Source: Prauserella halophila (GTDB lineage Bacteria; Actinomycetota; Actinomycetes; Mycobacteriales; Pseudonocardiaceae). From it: a DNA stretch of 64,000 nt. The stretch is taken from the NCBI RefSeq assembly GCF_024171895.1, contig NZ_JAMTCQ010000014.1, positions 62,001 to 126,000 of the forward strand. The letters run 5' to 3'. Positions 53,560 to 61,546 of the stretch are shown in pieces. The position numbers were made by a program, and so were the translations under genes. A model generated the notes under the pieces. That model made no database searches and was not told the DNA's origin. It saw only the letters and a program-made list of their open reading frames with translations. Numbering within the stretch: the first letter of the stretch is position 1; each line of letters starts with the position of its first letter.

Positions 53560-54081
53560 ATGATCGTGACCGGTCCACTGTCGTCAGGCCGTCAGGCGCC
53601 GGGGCAGCCGCGGCTTCCCACTCCGCCGACCGGGTGGCCGATCGGTTCGTACAACACCTACGAGGAGGCACAGCGCGCCGTCGACCACCTCGCCGATAAC
53701 GACTTCGCCGTGCGCGACGTCACGATCGTCGGGGTCGACCTGATGCTCGTGGAACGCGTGATCGGGCGGTTGTCGTGGGGGCGCGTGCTCGGGACCGGCG
53801 CGGCGTCCGGCGCGTGGTTCGGTTTGTTCGTCGGTCTGTTGCTGAGCATGTTCAGCAACGCGGAGGGGATGGCGCTGGCGCCGATCCTCATCGGACTTCT
53901 CGTCGGTATCGGTTTCGGTGTCGCGTTCGCGGCGGTGAGCTACGCCTCGACCCGTGGTCGCCGGGATTTCTCGTCGTCGAGTCAGCTGGTGGCCGGTCGC
54001 TACGACGTGCTGTGCCAGCCGCGCAACGCCGAGCAGGGGCGCGACATGCTCGCCAAGCTGAGCATGGGCACCCACGGCTGA
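53560..54081 (+). CDS. General-stress YflT/17M-like membrane protein
   Basis: 173 residues. The N-terminal domain WPIGSYNTYEEAQRAVDHLADNDFAVRDVTIVGVDLMLVERVIG resembles the general stress protein 17M (YflT) fold; a hydrophobic hairpin (GAASGAWFGLFVGLLLSMF, APILIGLLVGIGFGVAFAAVSYA) follows. Function unknown. It corresponds in position to mycobacterial Rv1234. I start at ATG 53560 (or GTG 53557); the frame continues upstream only through the 20-bp repeats. No strong ribosome site is visible. Confidence 0.78.
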   Translation: MIVTGPLSSGRQAPGQPRLPTPPTGWPIGSYNTYEEAQRAVDHLADNDFAVRDVTIVGVDLMLVERVIGRLSWGRVLGTGAASGAWFGLFVGLLLSMFSNAEGMALAPILIGLLVGIGFGVAFAAVSYASTRGRRDFSSSSQLVAGRYDVLCQPRNAEQGRDMLAKLSMGTHG

Positions 54082-54106
54082 CCTGCCCGGCGACCGCGGG
54101 CGTGGT

Positions 54107-54223
54107 TCAGTGCGTCACCGCGGCGGCGTCGGGGTTCACCGCGATGAACGCGATGACCAGGACGAGCCAGGCGATGCCGAGCGTGACGCCCCAGAACTTC
54201 AGGTCGGTGAGCTTGCGGATCAT
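54107..54223 (-). CDS. Single-helix small membrane protein (38 aa)
   Basis: Starts MIRKLTDLKFWGVTLGI, continues with a hydrophobic helix (AWLVLVIAFIAV) and ends NPDAAAVTH. GGGGAG lies 5-6 nt before ATG 54223. A basic start, one transmembrane helix and a short outer tail are visible. It is on the same strand as corA and 66 bp downstream of it, convergent with the YflT-like gene. It may be a small regulator or subunit associated with CorA (inference). Too short for ordinary ORF cut-offs. Confidence 0.65.
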   Translation of the reverse strand: MIRKLTDLKFWGVTLGIAWLVLVIAFIAVNPDAAAVTH

Positions 54224-54289
54224 GACGTCTCCCCATGAATGATCGGTCGAAACCGGACGGTGCCCCTCAGCGCCGGCTCGAGCGGGTGC

Positions 54290-55387
54290 TCAGAGCCAGC
54301 GGTTCTTCCGGAATATTCGATAGAGCAGCAGGCAGAGGCCGAGAATGATCGCGAGTACGAGCGGATAGCCGTACTTGAAGTTCACCTCCGGCATGTACTC
54401 GAAGTTCATGCCGTAGATGCCCGCGATGGCGGTCGGCACGGCGATGATCGCCGCCCAGGCGGTGATCTTGCGCATGTCCGAGTTCAGCTGCAGCGTGATC
54501 TTCCCCAGCGTGGCGTCGACCAGTGTGGTCAGCAGCTCGTCGAATGATTCGACGCGTTCGGCGACCGTCGTGACGTGGTCGTGCACGTTGCGGAAGTACG
54601 AGCGCACGTCCTCGGGCACGAGCCGGGTGTAGCCCTCGGAGAGCCTGCGCAGCGGCGTCGCCAGCGGTGAGACCGCACGCCGCAGCTCCAGCACCTCACG
54701 TTTGAACAGGTAGATCTGCTCCGACGTGACGTTGCTGCGCGGGGCGAACACCTCGGACTCCATCTCGTCGATGTCGTCCTCGATCTTGTCGGTGACGTCG
54801 AGGAAGTGGTCGACGACGTGGTCGGCGATCGCGTGCAGGACGTCGGCCGGCCCGTTCTGCAGCCGTTCCGGATCGGCGTCCAGCTCGCGCCGCAACTGCG
54901 CCAGTCCGATGTGGTTCCCGTGCCGCACCGTGATGATGAAGTGCTTGCCCAGGAACGCCATGAGCTCGCCGGATTCGACGATCTCGTTGGCCGTCGTCGG
55001 CGAGGAGTGCTCGACGTAGCGCACGGTGCGGAACACCATGAACAACGTGTCGTCGTAGCGTTCGAGCTTCGGGCGCTGGTGGGCGTGCACGGCGTCCTCG
55101 ACGGCGAGCTCGTGCAGGCCGAACGTCTCGGCGATGCCCTGGATCTGGGGTTCGGTCGGCTCGTGGAGGCCGATCCACACGAAGCCGTCGTCGCGGTCGC
55201 GGACCTCGTTGATCGCCTCTTCGTGCGTCCAGGTTCCGGGCTTGCGCTCGCCGCCGATGTAGACGCCGCAGTCGACGACGGACGCCGACAGCGGCTGCGG
55301 CCGGCGCTGCGGTGCCGGCGCCGGTGTGCGGCGGCCGCCTTTGCCGCCGCGGCCTCGCAGGCTGCCGAAGGAGGGGATCGCAGGCAT
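54290..55387 (-). CDS. corA: Magnesium/cobalt transporter CorA
   Basis: 365 residues. A large cytoplasmic funnel (DGFVWIGLHEPTEPQIQGIAETFGLHELAVEDAVHAHQRPKLERY) and the long stalk helix precede two C-terminal transmembrane helices; the first ends in the signature GMN (IAGIYGMNFEYMPE), the second in LVLAIILGLCLLLYRIF. It forms a pentameric divalent-cation channel. It matches mycobacterial corA (Rv1239c) in the same neighbourhood. The 521-bp gap upstream contains only doubtful small ORFs. Confidence 0.94.
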   Translation of the reverse strand: MPAIPSFGSLRGRGGKGGRRTPAPAPQRRPQPLSASVVDCGVYIGGERKPGTWTHEEAINEVRDRDDGFVWIGLHEPTEPQIQGIAETFGLHELAVEDAVHAHQRPKLERYDDTLFMVFRTVRYVEHSSPTTANEIVESGELMAFLGKHFIITVRHGNHIGLAQLRRELDADPERLQNGPADVLHAIADHVVDHFLDVTDKIEDDIDEMESEVFAPRSNVTSEQIYLFKREVLELRRAVSPLATPLRRLSEGYTRLVPEDVRSYFRNVHDHVTTVAERVESFDELLTTLVDATLGKITLQLNSDMRKITAWAAIIAVPTAIAGIYGMNFEYMPEVNFKYGYPLVLAIILGLCLLLYRIFRKNRWL

Positions 55388-55908
55388 GGCTTCTCCAGGC
55401 TGGGTGTCGCCGGATCATCACTGAGGTGCCCGGGCGAACCGGTGTGCTGCCGGCTCGCGTGGGCCGATACTCATGACCGCTTCCGCGCTGGAACGAAGGA
55501 TGGCCCGCGGCGAGCGGAGGCTCGCCGCCTACGACCCCTGGCGCATGCCGCTCACGGCAAGGGGAGTGCGGTGTCCGACACCGTCGAAGACCGCCGCTCG
55601 CCGGAGGGTCAGGCTGATTCGGACCGGCGTGAGGAAGCGGTGCCCGTACTGAGCGGGCTGGGGGTACTGAGCGGATTCGACGTACTGGGCGGATTCGACG
55701 TACTGGACGGACTGTCGTCACTGCTCATCTGCATCCCTCACCTCCTCCGGCCGGCCTGCGCGCGACGTGGTGTTGCTCGCGTTGACGCATCGTGCGCCGA
55801 TGGTCAAGGGTACCCCTAAGGTTGTCTCGCACCATCGCTGGGGGATCTTCGAGGAGGGCTCTGACGTGCGGTTCGGATCGTGGGTACTGGTCGGGTTGGA
55901 GCGGTTGC
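55388..55908. other. 521-bp region with competing small ORFs and 18-bp repeats
   Basis: Three short frames exist: a minus ORF 55609-55734 with an excellent ribosome site, a plus ORF 55571-55819 (GTG, AAGGGGAG upstream, 82 codons) over the same repeats, and a plus ORF 55473-55652 (MTASALERRMARGERRL...). None has recognisable homology. Three to four 18-bp units (GTACTG(A/G)(G/A)CGGATTCGAC) lie at about 55649-55711. Confidence 0.4.
55609..55734 (-). CDS. Possible 41-residue Ser/Thr/Pro-rich peptide
   Basis: ATG 55734 is preceded by AGGAGGTGAGGG, close to a perfect ribosome site with 5-nt spacing. The product (MQMSSDDSPSSTSNPPSTSN...) is Ser/Thr/Pro/Asn-rich, encoded by 18-bp repeats, and stops after 41 residues. 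It could be a real small protein, the remnant of a longer one, or a chance ORF. The opposite strand also carries an open frame over the same repeats. Confidence 0.35.
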   Translation of the reverse strand: MQMSSDDSPSSTSNPPSTSNPLSTPSPLSTGTASSRRSESA

Positions 55909-57018
55909 ATGGTTGACACGGATGCGGCCAAGGAACGCCTGCGCCGGTTCGCCGAGCACGAAGCGGCCGGAATCTCGCCGCTGTACTCCCATCTCGCGGG
56001 CTGCGCCGCCACCGACGACGACGTCGCCGCGCTGCTGTCGGAGGCGGGTACCGGCGGCGACGCGCACCCGACGCTGTTGCTGGCGGCGGCCCACCGGCTG
56101 ATCCAGGCGGAACCGATCCATCCGCTGTCGCGGTACTACCCGTCGCTCGGCGGGATGGACGGCGTGGACGCCGCGACGTGGCCCGAGTTCCGCACGTTCC
56201 TGCTCGAGCGCAGCGAGCGGGTGAAGGAACTCCTCCGCACGCGGTTCACCCAGACCAACGAGGTCAACCGCGCCGCCGTGCTGTACCCGGCCGTGACGCG
56301 CGCGGCGAAGCAGGCCAAGGGCAAGGTCGGCCTGCTCGAGGTCGGCTGCAGCGCGGGGTTGATGCTGGGTATGGACCGGTACGCCTACCAGTACCGGTTG
56401 CCGGGCGGGGAACAGCTCACCGCCGGGCCGAAGAAGACGCCCGTGGGACTGCACTGCGCCGTCGAACTCGCCGAAGGGGCGGAGCCGCCGACCGTTCCCA
56501 CCAAGCTGAACGTCGGCGCGAAGGTCGGCCTGGATCGCAACCCGGTCGATGCGCAGGACGACGAGGAGCTCGCGTGGCTCGAGGCGTGTGTCTGGGCCGA
56601 TCAGCCGGACCGGATCCGCATGCTGCGCACCGCCGCGGCCGCACAGGCCAAGGACGTGCCGGACCTCGTCACGGGCGACGCCGTCGACGAGTTGCCCCTG
56701 GCGGCCGGGCGGGTACCCGAGGAGCTGCCGCTCGTCGTCTTCACGAGTCACGTGCTGATGTACATGGCCGCCGAGCGACGCGATGCGCTCCTCACTGCGA
56801 TGGGTGAACTCGCCGGGCGGCGGCCGTTGTGGTGGGTGTCGCTCGAGCCGTACGAGGCGGGCCTCGACGCGGTCCTGCCGGGCCGGGACGATGTGGCGTA
56901 CCGCACCACGGCCCGTCCCACTCTCGGTCTTGTGACCTGGAAAAACGGCACGCCGAACGGGCAGGCGCTCGCGCTCGCCGACCCGCACGGCCAGCGGATG
57001 ACCTGGCTCGGTGCGTGA
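55909..57018 (+). CDS. DUF2332 family protein
   Basis: 369 residues. The family has a methyltransferase-like core: VGLLEVGCSAGLMLGMDRYAYQY looks like a nucleotide/SAM loop, and LPLVVFTSHVLMYMAAERRDALLTAM like the following strand. IHPLSRYYPSLGG near the N-terminus is typical. Activity has not been established for the family to my knowledge. ATG 55909 has GGAG eight bases upstream. The nearest gene downstream, a Nudix hydrolase, is convergent. Confidence 0.85.
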   Translation: MVDTDAAKERLRRFAEHEAAGISPLYSHLAGCAATDDDVAALLSEAGTGGDAHPTLLLAAAHRLIQAEPIHPLSRYYPSLGGMDGVDAATWPEFRTFLLERSERVKELLRTRFTQTNEVNRAAVLYPAVTRAAKQAKGKVGLLEVGCSAGLMLGMDRYAYQYRLPGGEQLTAGPKKTPVGLHCAVELAEGAEPPTVPTKLNVGAKVGLDRNPVDAQDDEELAWLEACVWADQPDRIRMLRTAAAAQAKDVPDLVTGDAVDELPLAAGRVPEELPLVVFTSHVLMYMAAERRDALLTAMGELAGRRPLWWVSLEPYEAGLDAVLPGRDDVAYRTTARPTLGLVTWKNGTPNGQALALADPHGQRMTWLGA

Positions 57019-57073
57019 GGCGCCGCCCGCTCCGGGCGCCGGCGGCGATCGCCATGACACCCGTCACAACTCC

Positions 57074-57478
57074 TTACGGAGAGTCGTGAGGCAGAACACC
57101 CCATTCACGTAGCGTGTCCATCAGGGTATCCGTCAGCTCGCCGTGAACGTCCATTCGGGTGATCTCGGTGTGGTCGACCCAGCGGGCGTCGGAGGCGTCG
57201 TCACCCGGGGTCAGTCGTCCGCTGCGGACGCCGCAGCGGTAGTCGTTGATCAGGTACGGCTCGCGCGTGATGCTGCCGACGAGTGCGCCGGCCTCGACGG
57301 TCAACCCGGTCTCCTCGGCGAGTTCACGCACCACCGCGGCGTGGTCCGTCTCGCCCGGTTCGACGCGCCCTCCCGGTAGTGACCAGCGGTCCCGGCCGGG
57401 ATCGTTGACTCGCCGGATGAGCAGCAGCCTGCCCGCGGCATCGTGCACGATGCCGCCGACACACCGGATGTGATCCAT
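57074..57478 (-). CDS. Nudix hydrolase (MutT-like)
   Basis: 134 residues. The Nudix box GGRVEPGETDHAAVVRELAEETGL is complete, preceded by RWSLPGG. It hydrolyses nucleoside diphosphates linked to another group, possibly oxidised nucleotides; the substrate is unknown. ATG 57478 has GGCGGGG upstream. It is a second Nudix gene in the window, shorter than and not closely similar to the one at 26.1 kb. Confidence 0.9.
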   Translation of the reverse strand: MDHIRCVGGIVHDAAGRLLLIRRVNDPGRDRWSLPGGRVEPGETDHAAVVRELAEETGLTVEAGALVGSITREPYLINDYRCGVRSGRLTPGDDASDARWVDHTEITRMDVHGELTDTLMDTLREWGVLPHDSP

Positions 57479-57569
57479 GACCGCCCCGCCTTTCGCTGCC
57501 TCGTCTCCCGTCGCGCGGGACCGCCGCGCGACGGCGTTCCGGCGGTACGGAATCGGCCGCCCCTGCGAT

Positions 57570-57725
57570 TACAATGGGTAGCCATCGCGCTACGATCGCC
57601 GTGCGTACTGCCCCAAGCGCAGGACTTACCTCCCGTAGCGATAGGTAGTGCGGTACAAACTTAGTGGCACCTCACCCAACAGGTCCAAGCAACTGGTCTG
57701 CACTCGAGAGACGGGATTGATCGCC
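57570..57725 (+). promoter_or_regulatory. Promoter -10 and long leader of the small membrane protein gene
   Basis: TACAAT at 57570-57575 is a near-consensus -10. The leader to the start codon would be about 145 nt and contains complementary arms CGCTACG (57588-57594) and CGTAGCG (57634-57640). A structured 5' UTR is possible; it fits no riboswitch class that I recognise. Confidence 0.35.
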
Positions 57726-57887
57726 GTGAACGCGAAGAAGCTCGCAGGAATTGCCGCTGTCGCGTTGGTTCTGTTCTTCGTGATCGCGCAGCCAGGTCAA
57801 GCTGCGGGTTTTGTCAACAACATCATCGGTTCCCTGCGTGACGCCGCCGAAGCCGTGATCACGTTCGTCAGCAACATCTTCAGCTGA
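57726..57887 (+). CDS. Small membrane protein (53 aa)
   Basis: 53 residues: NAKKLAGIAAVALVLFFVIAQPGQAAGFVNNIIG forms a signal-like or membrane helix, followed by an amphipathic helix (SLRDAAEAVITFVSNIF). Similar short proteins occur in Pseudonocardiales in front of a PH-domain gene, as here (from memory). I chose GTG 57726; TTG 57717 with GAGAG upstream is an equally possible start, while the frame to 57648 is unlikely. It lies 19 bp before the PH-domain gene. Confidence 0.7.
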   Translation: MNAKKLAGIAAVALVLFFVIAQPGQAAGFVNNIIGSLRDAAEAVITFVSNIFS

Positions 57888-57906
57888 CGCGCGTTACCCT
57901 CGGTCT

Positions 57907-58467
57907 ATGTTCGCGCCACGCGACCCGGACGAGTACCTCCTCGACACCGAGCGACGGGTGATCCGCATCCGACGCCACTGGGCGTGTCTCGGGTGGAACG
58001 TCTTCGAGGCCATCGCCATGATCGCGATCTGTGTGATGATCTCGTACATCCTCCCGCCGTCGATGTGGGTCGTGCAGAACCTGCTCTGGTACGCCGCGCT
58101 CGGCGTTGTGCTCTGGTTCGCGTACAAGGTCGTCGAGTGGTGGGTCGAACGGCTCGTCGTGACCGACAAGCGGTTCATCATGACCACCGGCGTCTGGACC
58201 ACGAAGGTGCTGATGATGCCGATCACCAAGGTCACCGACCTGACCTATGAGCGGACCTTCGGTGGGCGCATCTTCGGCTACGGCACCACGGTCATCGAAT
58301 CCGCCGGTCAGATCCAGGCTCTGAACAGGATCCGGTACCTGCCCGCGCCCGAGGACTTCTACGACACGATCTCGGAGCTCGTCTTCGGCGACAAGCAGAA
58401 GCAGGCCGAGCGGTTCTCCATGATCAAGGCTCAGCGCGCTGCGCGGGGCAAGAAGGTCCGCGGCTGA
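57907..58467 (+). CDS. Bacterial PH-domain (bPH2) membrane protein
   Basis: 186 residues. Two transmembrane helices (NVFEAIAMIAICVMISYIL; LLWYAALGVVLWFAYKVVEWW) precede a bacterial PH domain of the YdbS/YdbT type (RLVVTDKRFIMTTGVWTTKVLMMPITKVTDLTYERTFGGRIFGYGTTVIESAG). Function unknown. ATG 57907 has no ribosome site but TACCCT lies 6 nt upstream (57895-57900), a leaderless-type start. The C-terminus is basic. Confidence 0.88.
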   Translation: MFAPRDPDEYLLDTERRVIRIRRHWACLGWNVFEAIAMIAICVMISYILPPSMWVVQNLLWYAALGVVLWFAYKVVEWWVERLVVTDKRFIMTTGVWTTKVLMMPITKVTDLTYERTFGGRIFGYGTTVIESAGQIQALNRIRYLPAPEDFYDTISELVFGDKQKQAERFSMIKAQRAARGKKVRG

Positions 58468-58564
58468 ACCGAGGGATCTCCTCGGGTGCGCGATCGCGCA
58501 CCGCTGACCGCTCCGCGGCGCCTGCCGTGGGCTCGCCACGCGTGCGTGTTGGACAATGGTCGCC

Positions 58565-59428
58565 GTGCGCATCGACCTGCATACCCACTCCACCGTCTCC
58601 GACGGCACGGACGACCCGGGCGAGCTCGTGGCCGAGGCGGCCGCCGCCGGGCTCGGTGTCGTGGCACTGACCGACCACGACACGACCGCGGGCTGGCGGC
58701 CTGCCGCCGACGCGCTGCCGTCGGGGATGCGGCTCGTGCCAGGGGCGGAGCTGTCGTGCGAATCCGACGACGGCCGAGGTGGGCGGGTCAGCGTGCACCT
58801 GCTGGCCTACCTGTTCGACCCCGAGGCACCTGCGCTCGTGGCCGAGCAACGGCGGCTGCGGGAGCAGCGGCGGTCGCGGCTGCGGACGATCGCCGACCGG
58901 ATGGCCGCCGACGGGCTGCCGGTGGACGCCGACGAGATCCTGGCCGGGCTCGGTCCGGACGCTCCGGCGGGCAGGCCGCATCTGGCACAGGCGCTCGTGC
59001 GGGCGGGGTTGTGCGCCACGGTCGACGAGGCCTTCGCGAGCTATCTGGTCGGCGGCCGCGGGTACTCGGTGCCGCGACGGGACACTCCGGTCGAACATGC
59101 TATCGACATGATTACCGAGGCCGGCGGCGTGACGGTGCTGGCACATCCGTTCGCGTTCCGGCGCGGTCCGACCGTGACGGCCGACGTCGTCGAGACGCTG
59201 GCGCGCCGCGGGCTGACCGGCGTCGAGGTCGACCACCCCAATCACGACGAGCGCACCCGCGGTGAGCTGCGTGCGCTCGGGAAGGACCTCGGCCTCGTGC
59301 GCACCGGCTCGAGCGATTATCACGGCACGAACAAGTCGATCCGGATCGGCCAGGAGGTCACGCCACCGGAGGAGTTCGATGCCCTGGTCGCGCAGGCCAC
59401 GGGCGCCGGCGTCGTGGTCGGCGGCTGA
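58565..59428 (+). CDS. PHP-domain metal-dependent phosphoesterase
   Basis: 287 residues. Metal ligands of the PHP fold are visible: IDLHTHSTVSDGT, ALTDHDTTAG, PGAELSCE, VLAHPFAF and SSDYHGTNK. Relatives hydrolyse 3',5'-nucleoside bisphosphates or the 5' ends of RNA; the exact substrate is uncertain. GTG 58565 is 7 nt after GACAAT (58552-58557), so the transcript is probably leaderless and the upstream ATG at 58556 is inside the promoter. It lies 9 bp upstream of marC. Confidence 0.9.
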   Translation: MRIDLHTHSTVSDGTDDPGELVAEAAAAGLGVVALTDHDTTAGWRPAADALPSGMRLVPGAELSCESDDGRGGRVSVHLLAYLFDPEAPALVAEQRRLREQRRSRLRTIADRMAADGLPVDADEILAGLGPDAPAGRPHLAQALVRAGLCATVDEAFASYLVGGRGYSVPRRDTPVEHAIDMITEAGGVTVLAHPFAFRRGPTVTADVVETLARRGLTGVEVDHPNHDERTRGELRALGKDLGLVRTGSSDYHGTNKSIRIGQEVTPPEEFDALVAQATGAGVVVGG

Positions 59429-59437
59429 GGCGGGCGG

Positions 59438-60055
59438 ATGGACTACTTCAACCTGACGATCTTCGTCGAAGCACTCATCACGCTCGTGGTCATCATGGAC
59501 CCGCCGGGCACGGTGCCGGTGTTCCTGAGCCTCGTGGGCCGCAAACAGCCACGGGCGCGGGCGCGGGCGGCGTTGCAGGCCGTACTGGTGTCCTTCCTGG
59601 TCGTGGCGCTGTTCGCGGTCGCAGGACAGGCGATCCTCGCTTATCTCGGTATCGGCATCCCGGCGCTGCAGGGCGCCGGCGGGCTGCTCCTGCTGCTCAT
59701 CGCGCTGGAACTGCTCACCACCAAGGGCGGCAACGAACCCGAGGCGGCCGAGGACGTCAACGTCGCACTGGTGCCGCTGGGGACACCGCTGCTGGCCGGG
59801 CCGGGTGCGATCGCGGCGACGATCGTGTTCGTCCGCGAAGCCGACGGCGATCCCGGCGGATACCTCGCGCTGGCGTGCGCCATCGTGGCCGTCCACGTGA
59901 TCCTGTGGGCGTGTATGCGCTACTCCGGTGTGCTGATCAAGGTGCTGCGGGAGAGCGGTATCACGTTGCTCGCGAAGATCGCCGGTCTGCTGCTGGCCGC
60001 GATCGCGGTGCAGCTCGTGGCCGATTCGATCCGCGGCTTCATCACCGGCGCGTGA
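59438..60055 (+). CDS. MarC family integral membrane protein
   Basis: 205 residues, six hydrophobic helices. IMDPPGTVPVFLSLVGRK is the first family signature; VPLGTPLLAGPGAIAATIVF is the second. MarC proteins are multi-helix membrane proteins once linked to multiple antibiotic resistance; their transport role is unproven. ATG 59438, 9 bp after the PHP gene, with GAGGCGGGCGG upstream, suggests an operon with the PHP gene. Confidence 0.9.
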   Translation: MDYFNLTIFVEALITLVVIMDPPGTVPVFLSLVGRKQPRARARAALQAVLVSFLVVALFAVAGQAILAYLGIGIPALQGAGGLLLLLIALELLTTKGGNEPEAAEDVNVALVPLGTPLLAGPGAIAATIVFVREADGDPGGYLALACAIVAVHVILWACMRYSGVLIKVLRESGITLLAKIAGLLLAAIAVQLVADSIRGFITGA

Positions 60056-60086
60056 GGTGTCGGGGACCGGCGGTACCGTGCGCGGA

Positions 60087-61049
60087 ATGGAGCAACTGGG
60101 GTTCGACTTCGGCGTGTCGCCGCGTCGCCTGATGAAGGTGACGCCGGCGCGGTTGTCGACGTTCGACGACTGTCCGCGCCGGTACCGGCTGGCCTACGTC
60201 GACCGGCCCACCCCGCAGCGCACCGGGCCGTGGGCGCACAGCACGCTCGGCGCGGTGGTGCACAACGCCCTGCGCGCGCTGTTCGACCTGCCCGCCGCCG
60301 AGCGCACGCCGGCGCGTGCCGCTGCGCTCGTGGGGCAGCATTGGAAGGATGCCGGGTTCGCCGACCCCGAGCAGGCCGCGGAGTATCGGCGGCTCGCGAA
60401 GGACTGGGCCGCCCGTTACGTGGCCGAACAGGACCTGAGCGACGATCCCCGCGGAGTCGAGCGGTGGGTCTCGGCGCCGGCGGCAGGCGGTGACGGACCG
60501 GCGTCGATGATCGTGGAAGGCCGCGCGGACCGGATCGACGAGCGCGACGGCGAGCTCGTGGTCGTCGACTACAAGACCGGCAGGCGGCCGCCCGACGAGC
60601 ACGAGGCGCGCTCGTCGCAAGCGCTTGCGCTGTATGCCGTCGCGGCCGAACGGACGTTGCACACCTCGTGCCGGCACGTCGAGCTGCACCACCTGCCGAG
60701 CGGCACGGTGGCGGCCGCCGAGCACACGTCCGACAGCCTGCGCCGGCAGCTCACCCGCGCCGAGGAGACCGCCACCGAGCTGCAGCAGGCCACGGACGAG
60801 CTGGCCGACGGCGGCGACCCGGACGAGCTGTTTCCCGCACGGACCGGTCGCCGCTGCTGCTGGTGCGACTTCCGGCCGAGCTGTCCGGCAGGACAGCAGG
60901 CGGGACCGGCGGCGCGGTCGTGGGACCTGCTCGCCCCGCTCCCCGGGACCACCGCCGACGGCGACCCGGCCGGCGGCGGTCAGGTCGGTGGCGGTCACGC
61001 TGGTGGCGGTCAAGCCGGTGGCGCCGGGCACCGGGCAGGACGAGTATGA
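60087..61049 (+). CDS. RecB-family PD-(D/E)XK nuclease with Fe-S cysteines
   Basis: 320 residues. LSTFDDCPRRYRLAYVDRP gives the first Cys and the family N-terminus; GAVVHNALRALFDL the conserved His; IVEGRADRIDERDGELVVVDYKTGRRP the D-x(n)-E/D-x-K nuclease core; and CCWCDFRPSCPAG the other cysteines of a likely 4Fe-4S cluster, as in Cas4/AddB-type nucleases. The C-tail is a Gly-Gly-(Gln/His)-rich repeat from 15-bp units (about 60972-61022). ATG 60087 follows TACCGT by 7 nt. Function probably DNA end processing. Confidence 0.88.
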   Translation: MEQLGFDFGVSPRRLMKVTPARLSTFDDCPRRYRLAYVDRPTPQRTGPWAHSTLGAVVHNALRALFDLPAAERTPARAAALVGQHWKDAGFADPEQAAEYRRLAKDWAARYVAEQDLSDDPRGVERWVSAPAAGGDGPASMIVEGRADRIDERDGELVVVDYKTGRRPPDEHEARSSQALALYAVAAERTLHTSCRHVELHHLPSGTVAAAEHTSDSLRRQLTRAEETATELQQATDELADGGDPDELFPARTGRRCCWCDFRPSCPAGQQAGPAARSWDLLAPLPGTTADGDPAGGGQVGGGHAGGGQAGGAGHRAGRV

Positions 61050-61375
61050 CCATGGCCACCGATCGCACCGAACCACTGGAGACGCCCGTGACCGAGCAGA
61101 ATGCAGTGGGCACGGGTGGCCGCGTGTGGCGGGGCCTCACCGGCTCGGTCGCCGCGGGGTTCGCGTTGCTGGCGGCCGTGGTGCTGGTGGTGGCGCTGGT
61201 CAGCGACAGCGGGCCCGGCACCGCGGTCGCTGTGTGGCACGTGCTCGGTGCGCTGGCGGCACTCGCCCTGCAGGTCCTGCTGGTCGACCGGGGACGGGGC
61301 CCGGTCGCCGGGCTGGCGGGTGCCGGTGTGGTCGGCCTCGCCGGTGCCGTGTTGTGGACCTGCTGGTGGGCGTGA
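61046..61375 (+). CDS. Small integral membrane protein
   Basis: 109 residues with three hydrophobic segments (GFALLAAVVLVVALV; AVWHVLGALAALALQVLLV; AGLAGAGVVGLAGAVLWTCWW). No family recognised. ATG 61046 overlaps the stop of the nuclease gene by 4 nt (ATGA), so it is co-translated with it; ATG 61052 is an in-frame alternative. It could be a membrane partner of the nuclease, but nothing in the sequence shows that. Confidence 0.75.
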   Translation: MTMATDRTEPLETPVTEQNAVGTGGRVWRGLTGSVAAGFALLAAVVLVVALVSDSGPGTAVAVWHVLGALAALALQVLLVDRGRGPVAGLAGAGVVGLAGAVLWTCWWA

Positions 61376-61546
61376 GGCGGGTCGGACAGTGCTGCGAACG
61401 CGGACAGGAAGAACGTGCGTCGAACGTGCCGTCGGCACAGCAGGTCGGTCGGGCTTCGCGAGCACACGACATCTGTCGTATCAGACGGTGGCGGTGTTCG
61501 GCGTCGGGCGGATGTACGGGCAGGGTGAGCTGACCAGACTGGGCGC

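Noticed and set aside
55571-55819. 82-codon plus-strand ORF (GTG with AAGGGGAG upstream)
   Set aside because: The C-terminal half reads like non-coding sequence (ICIPHLLRPACARRGV) and it competes with a minus-strand ORF with a better ribosome site; kept only as a mention in the intergenic entry.
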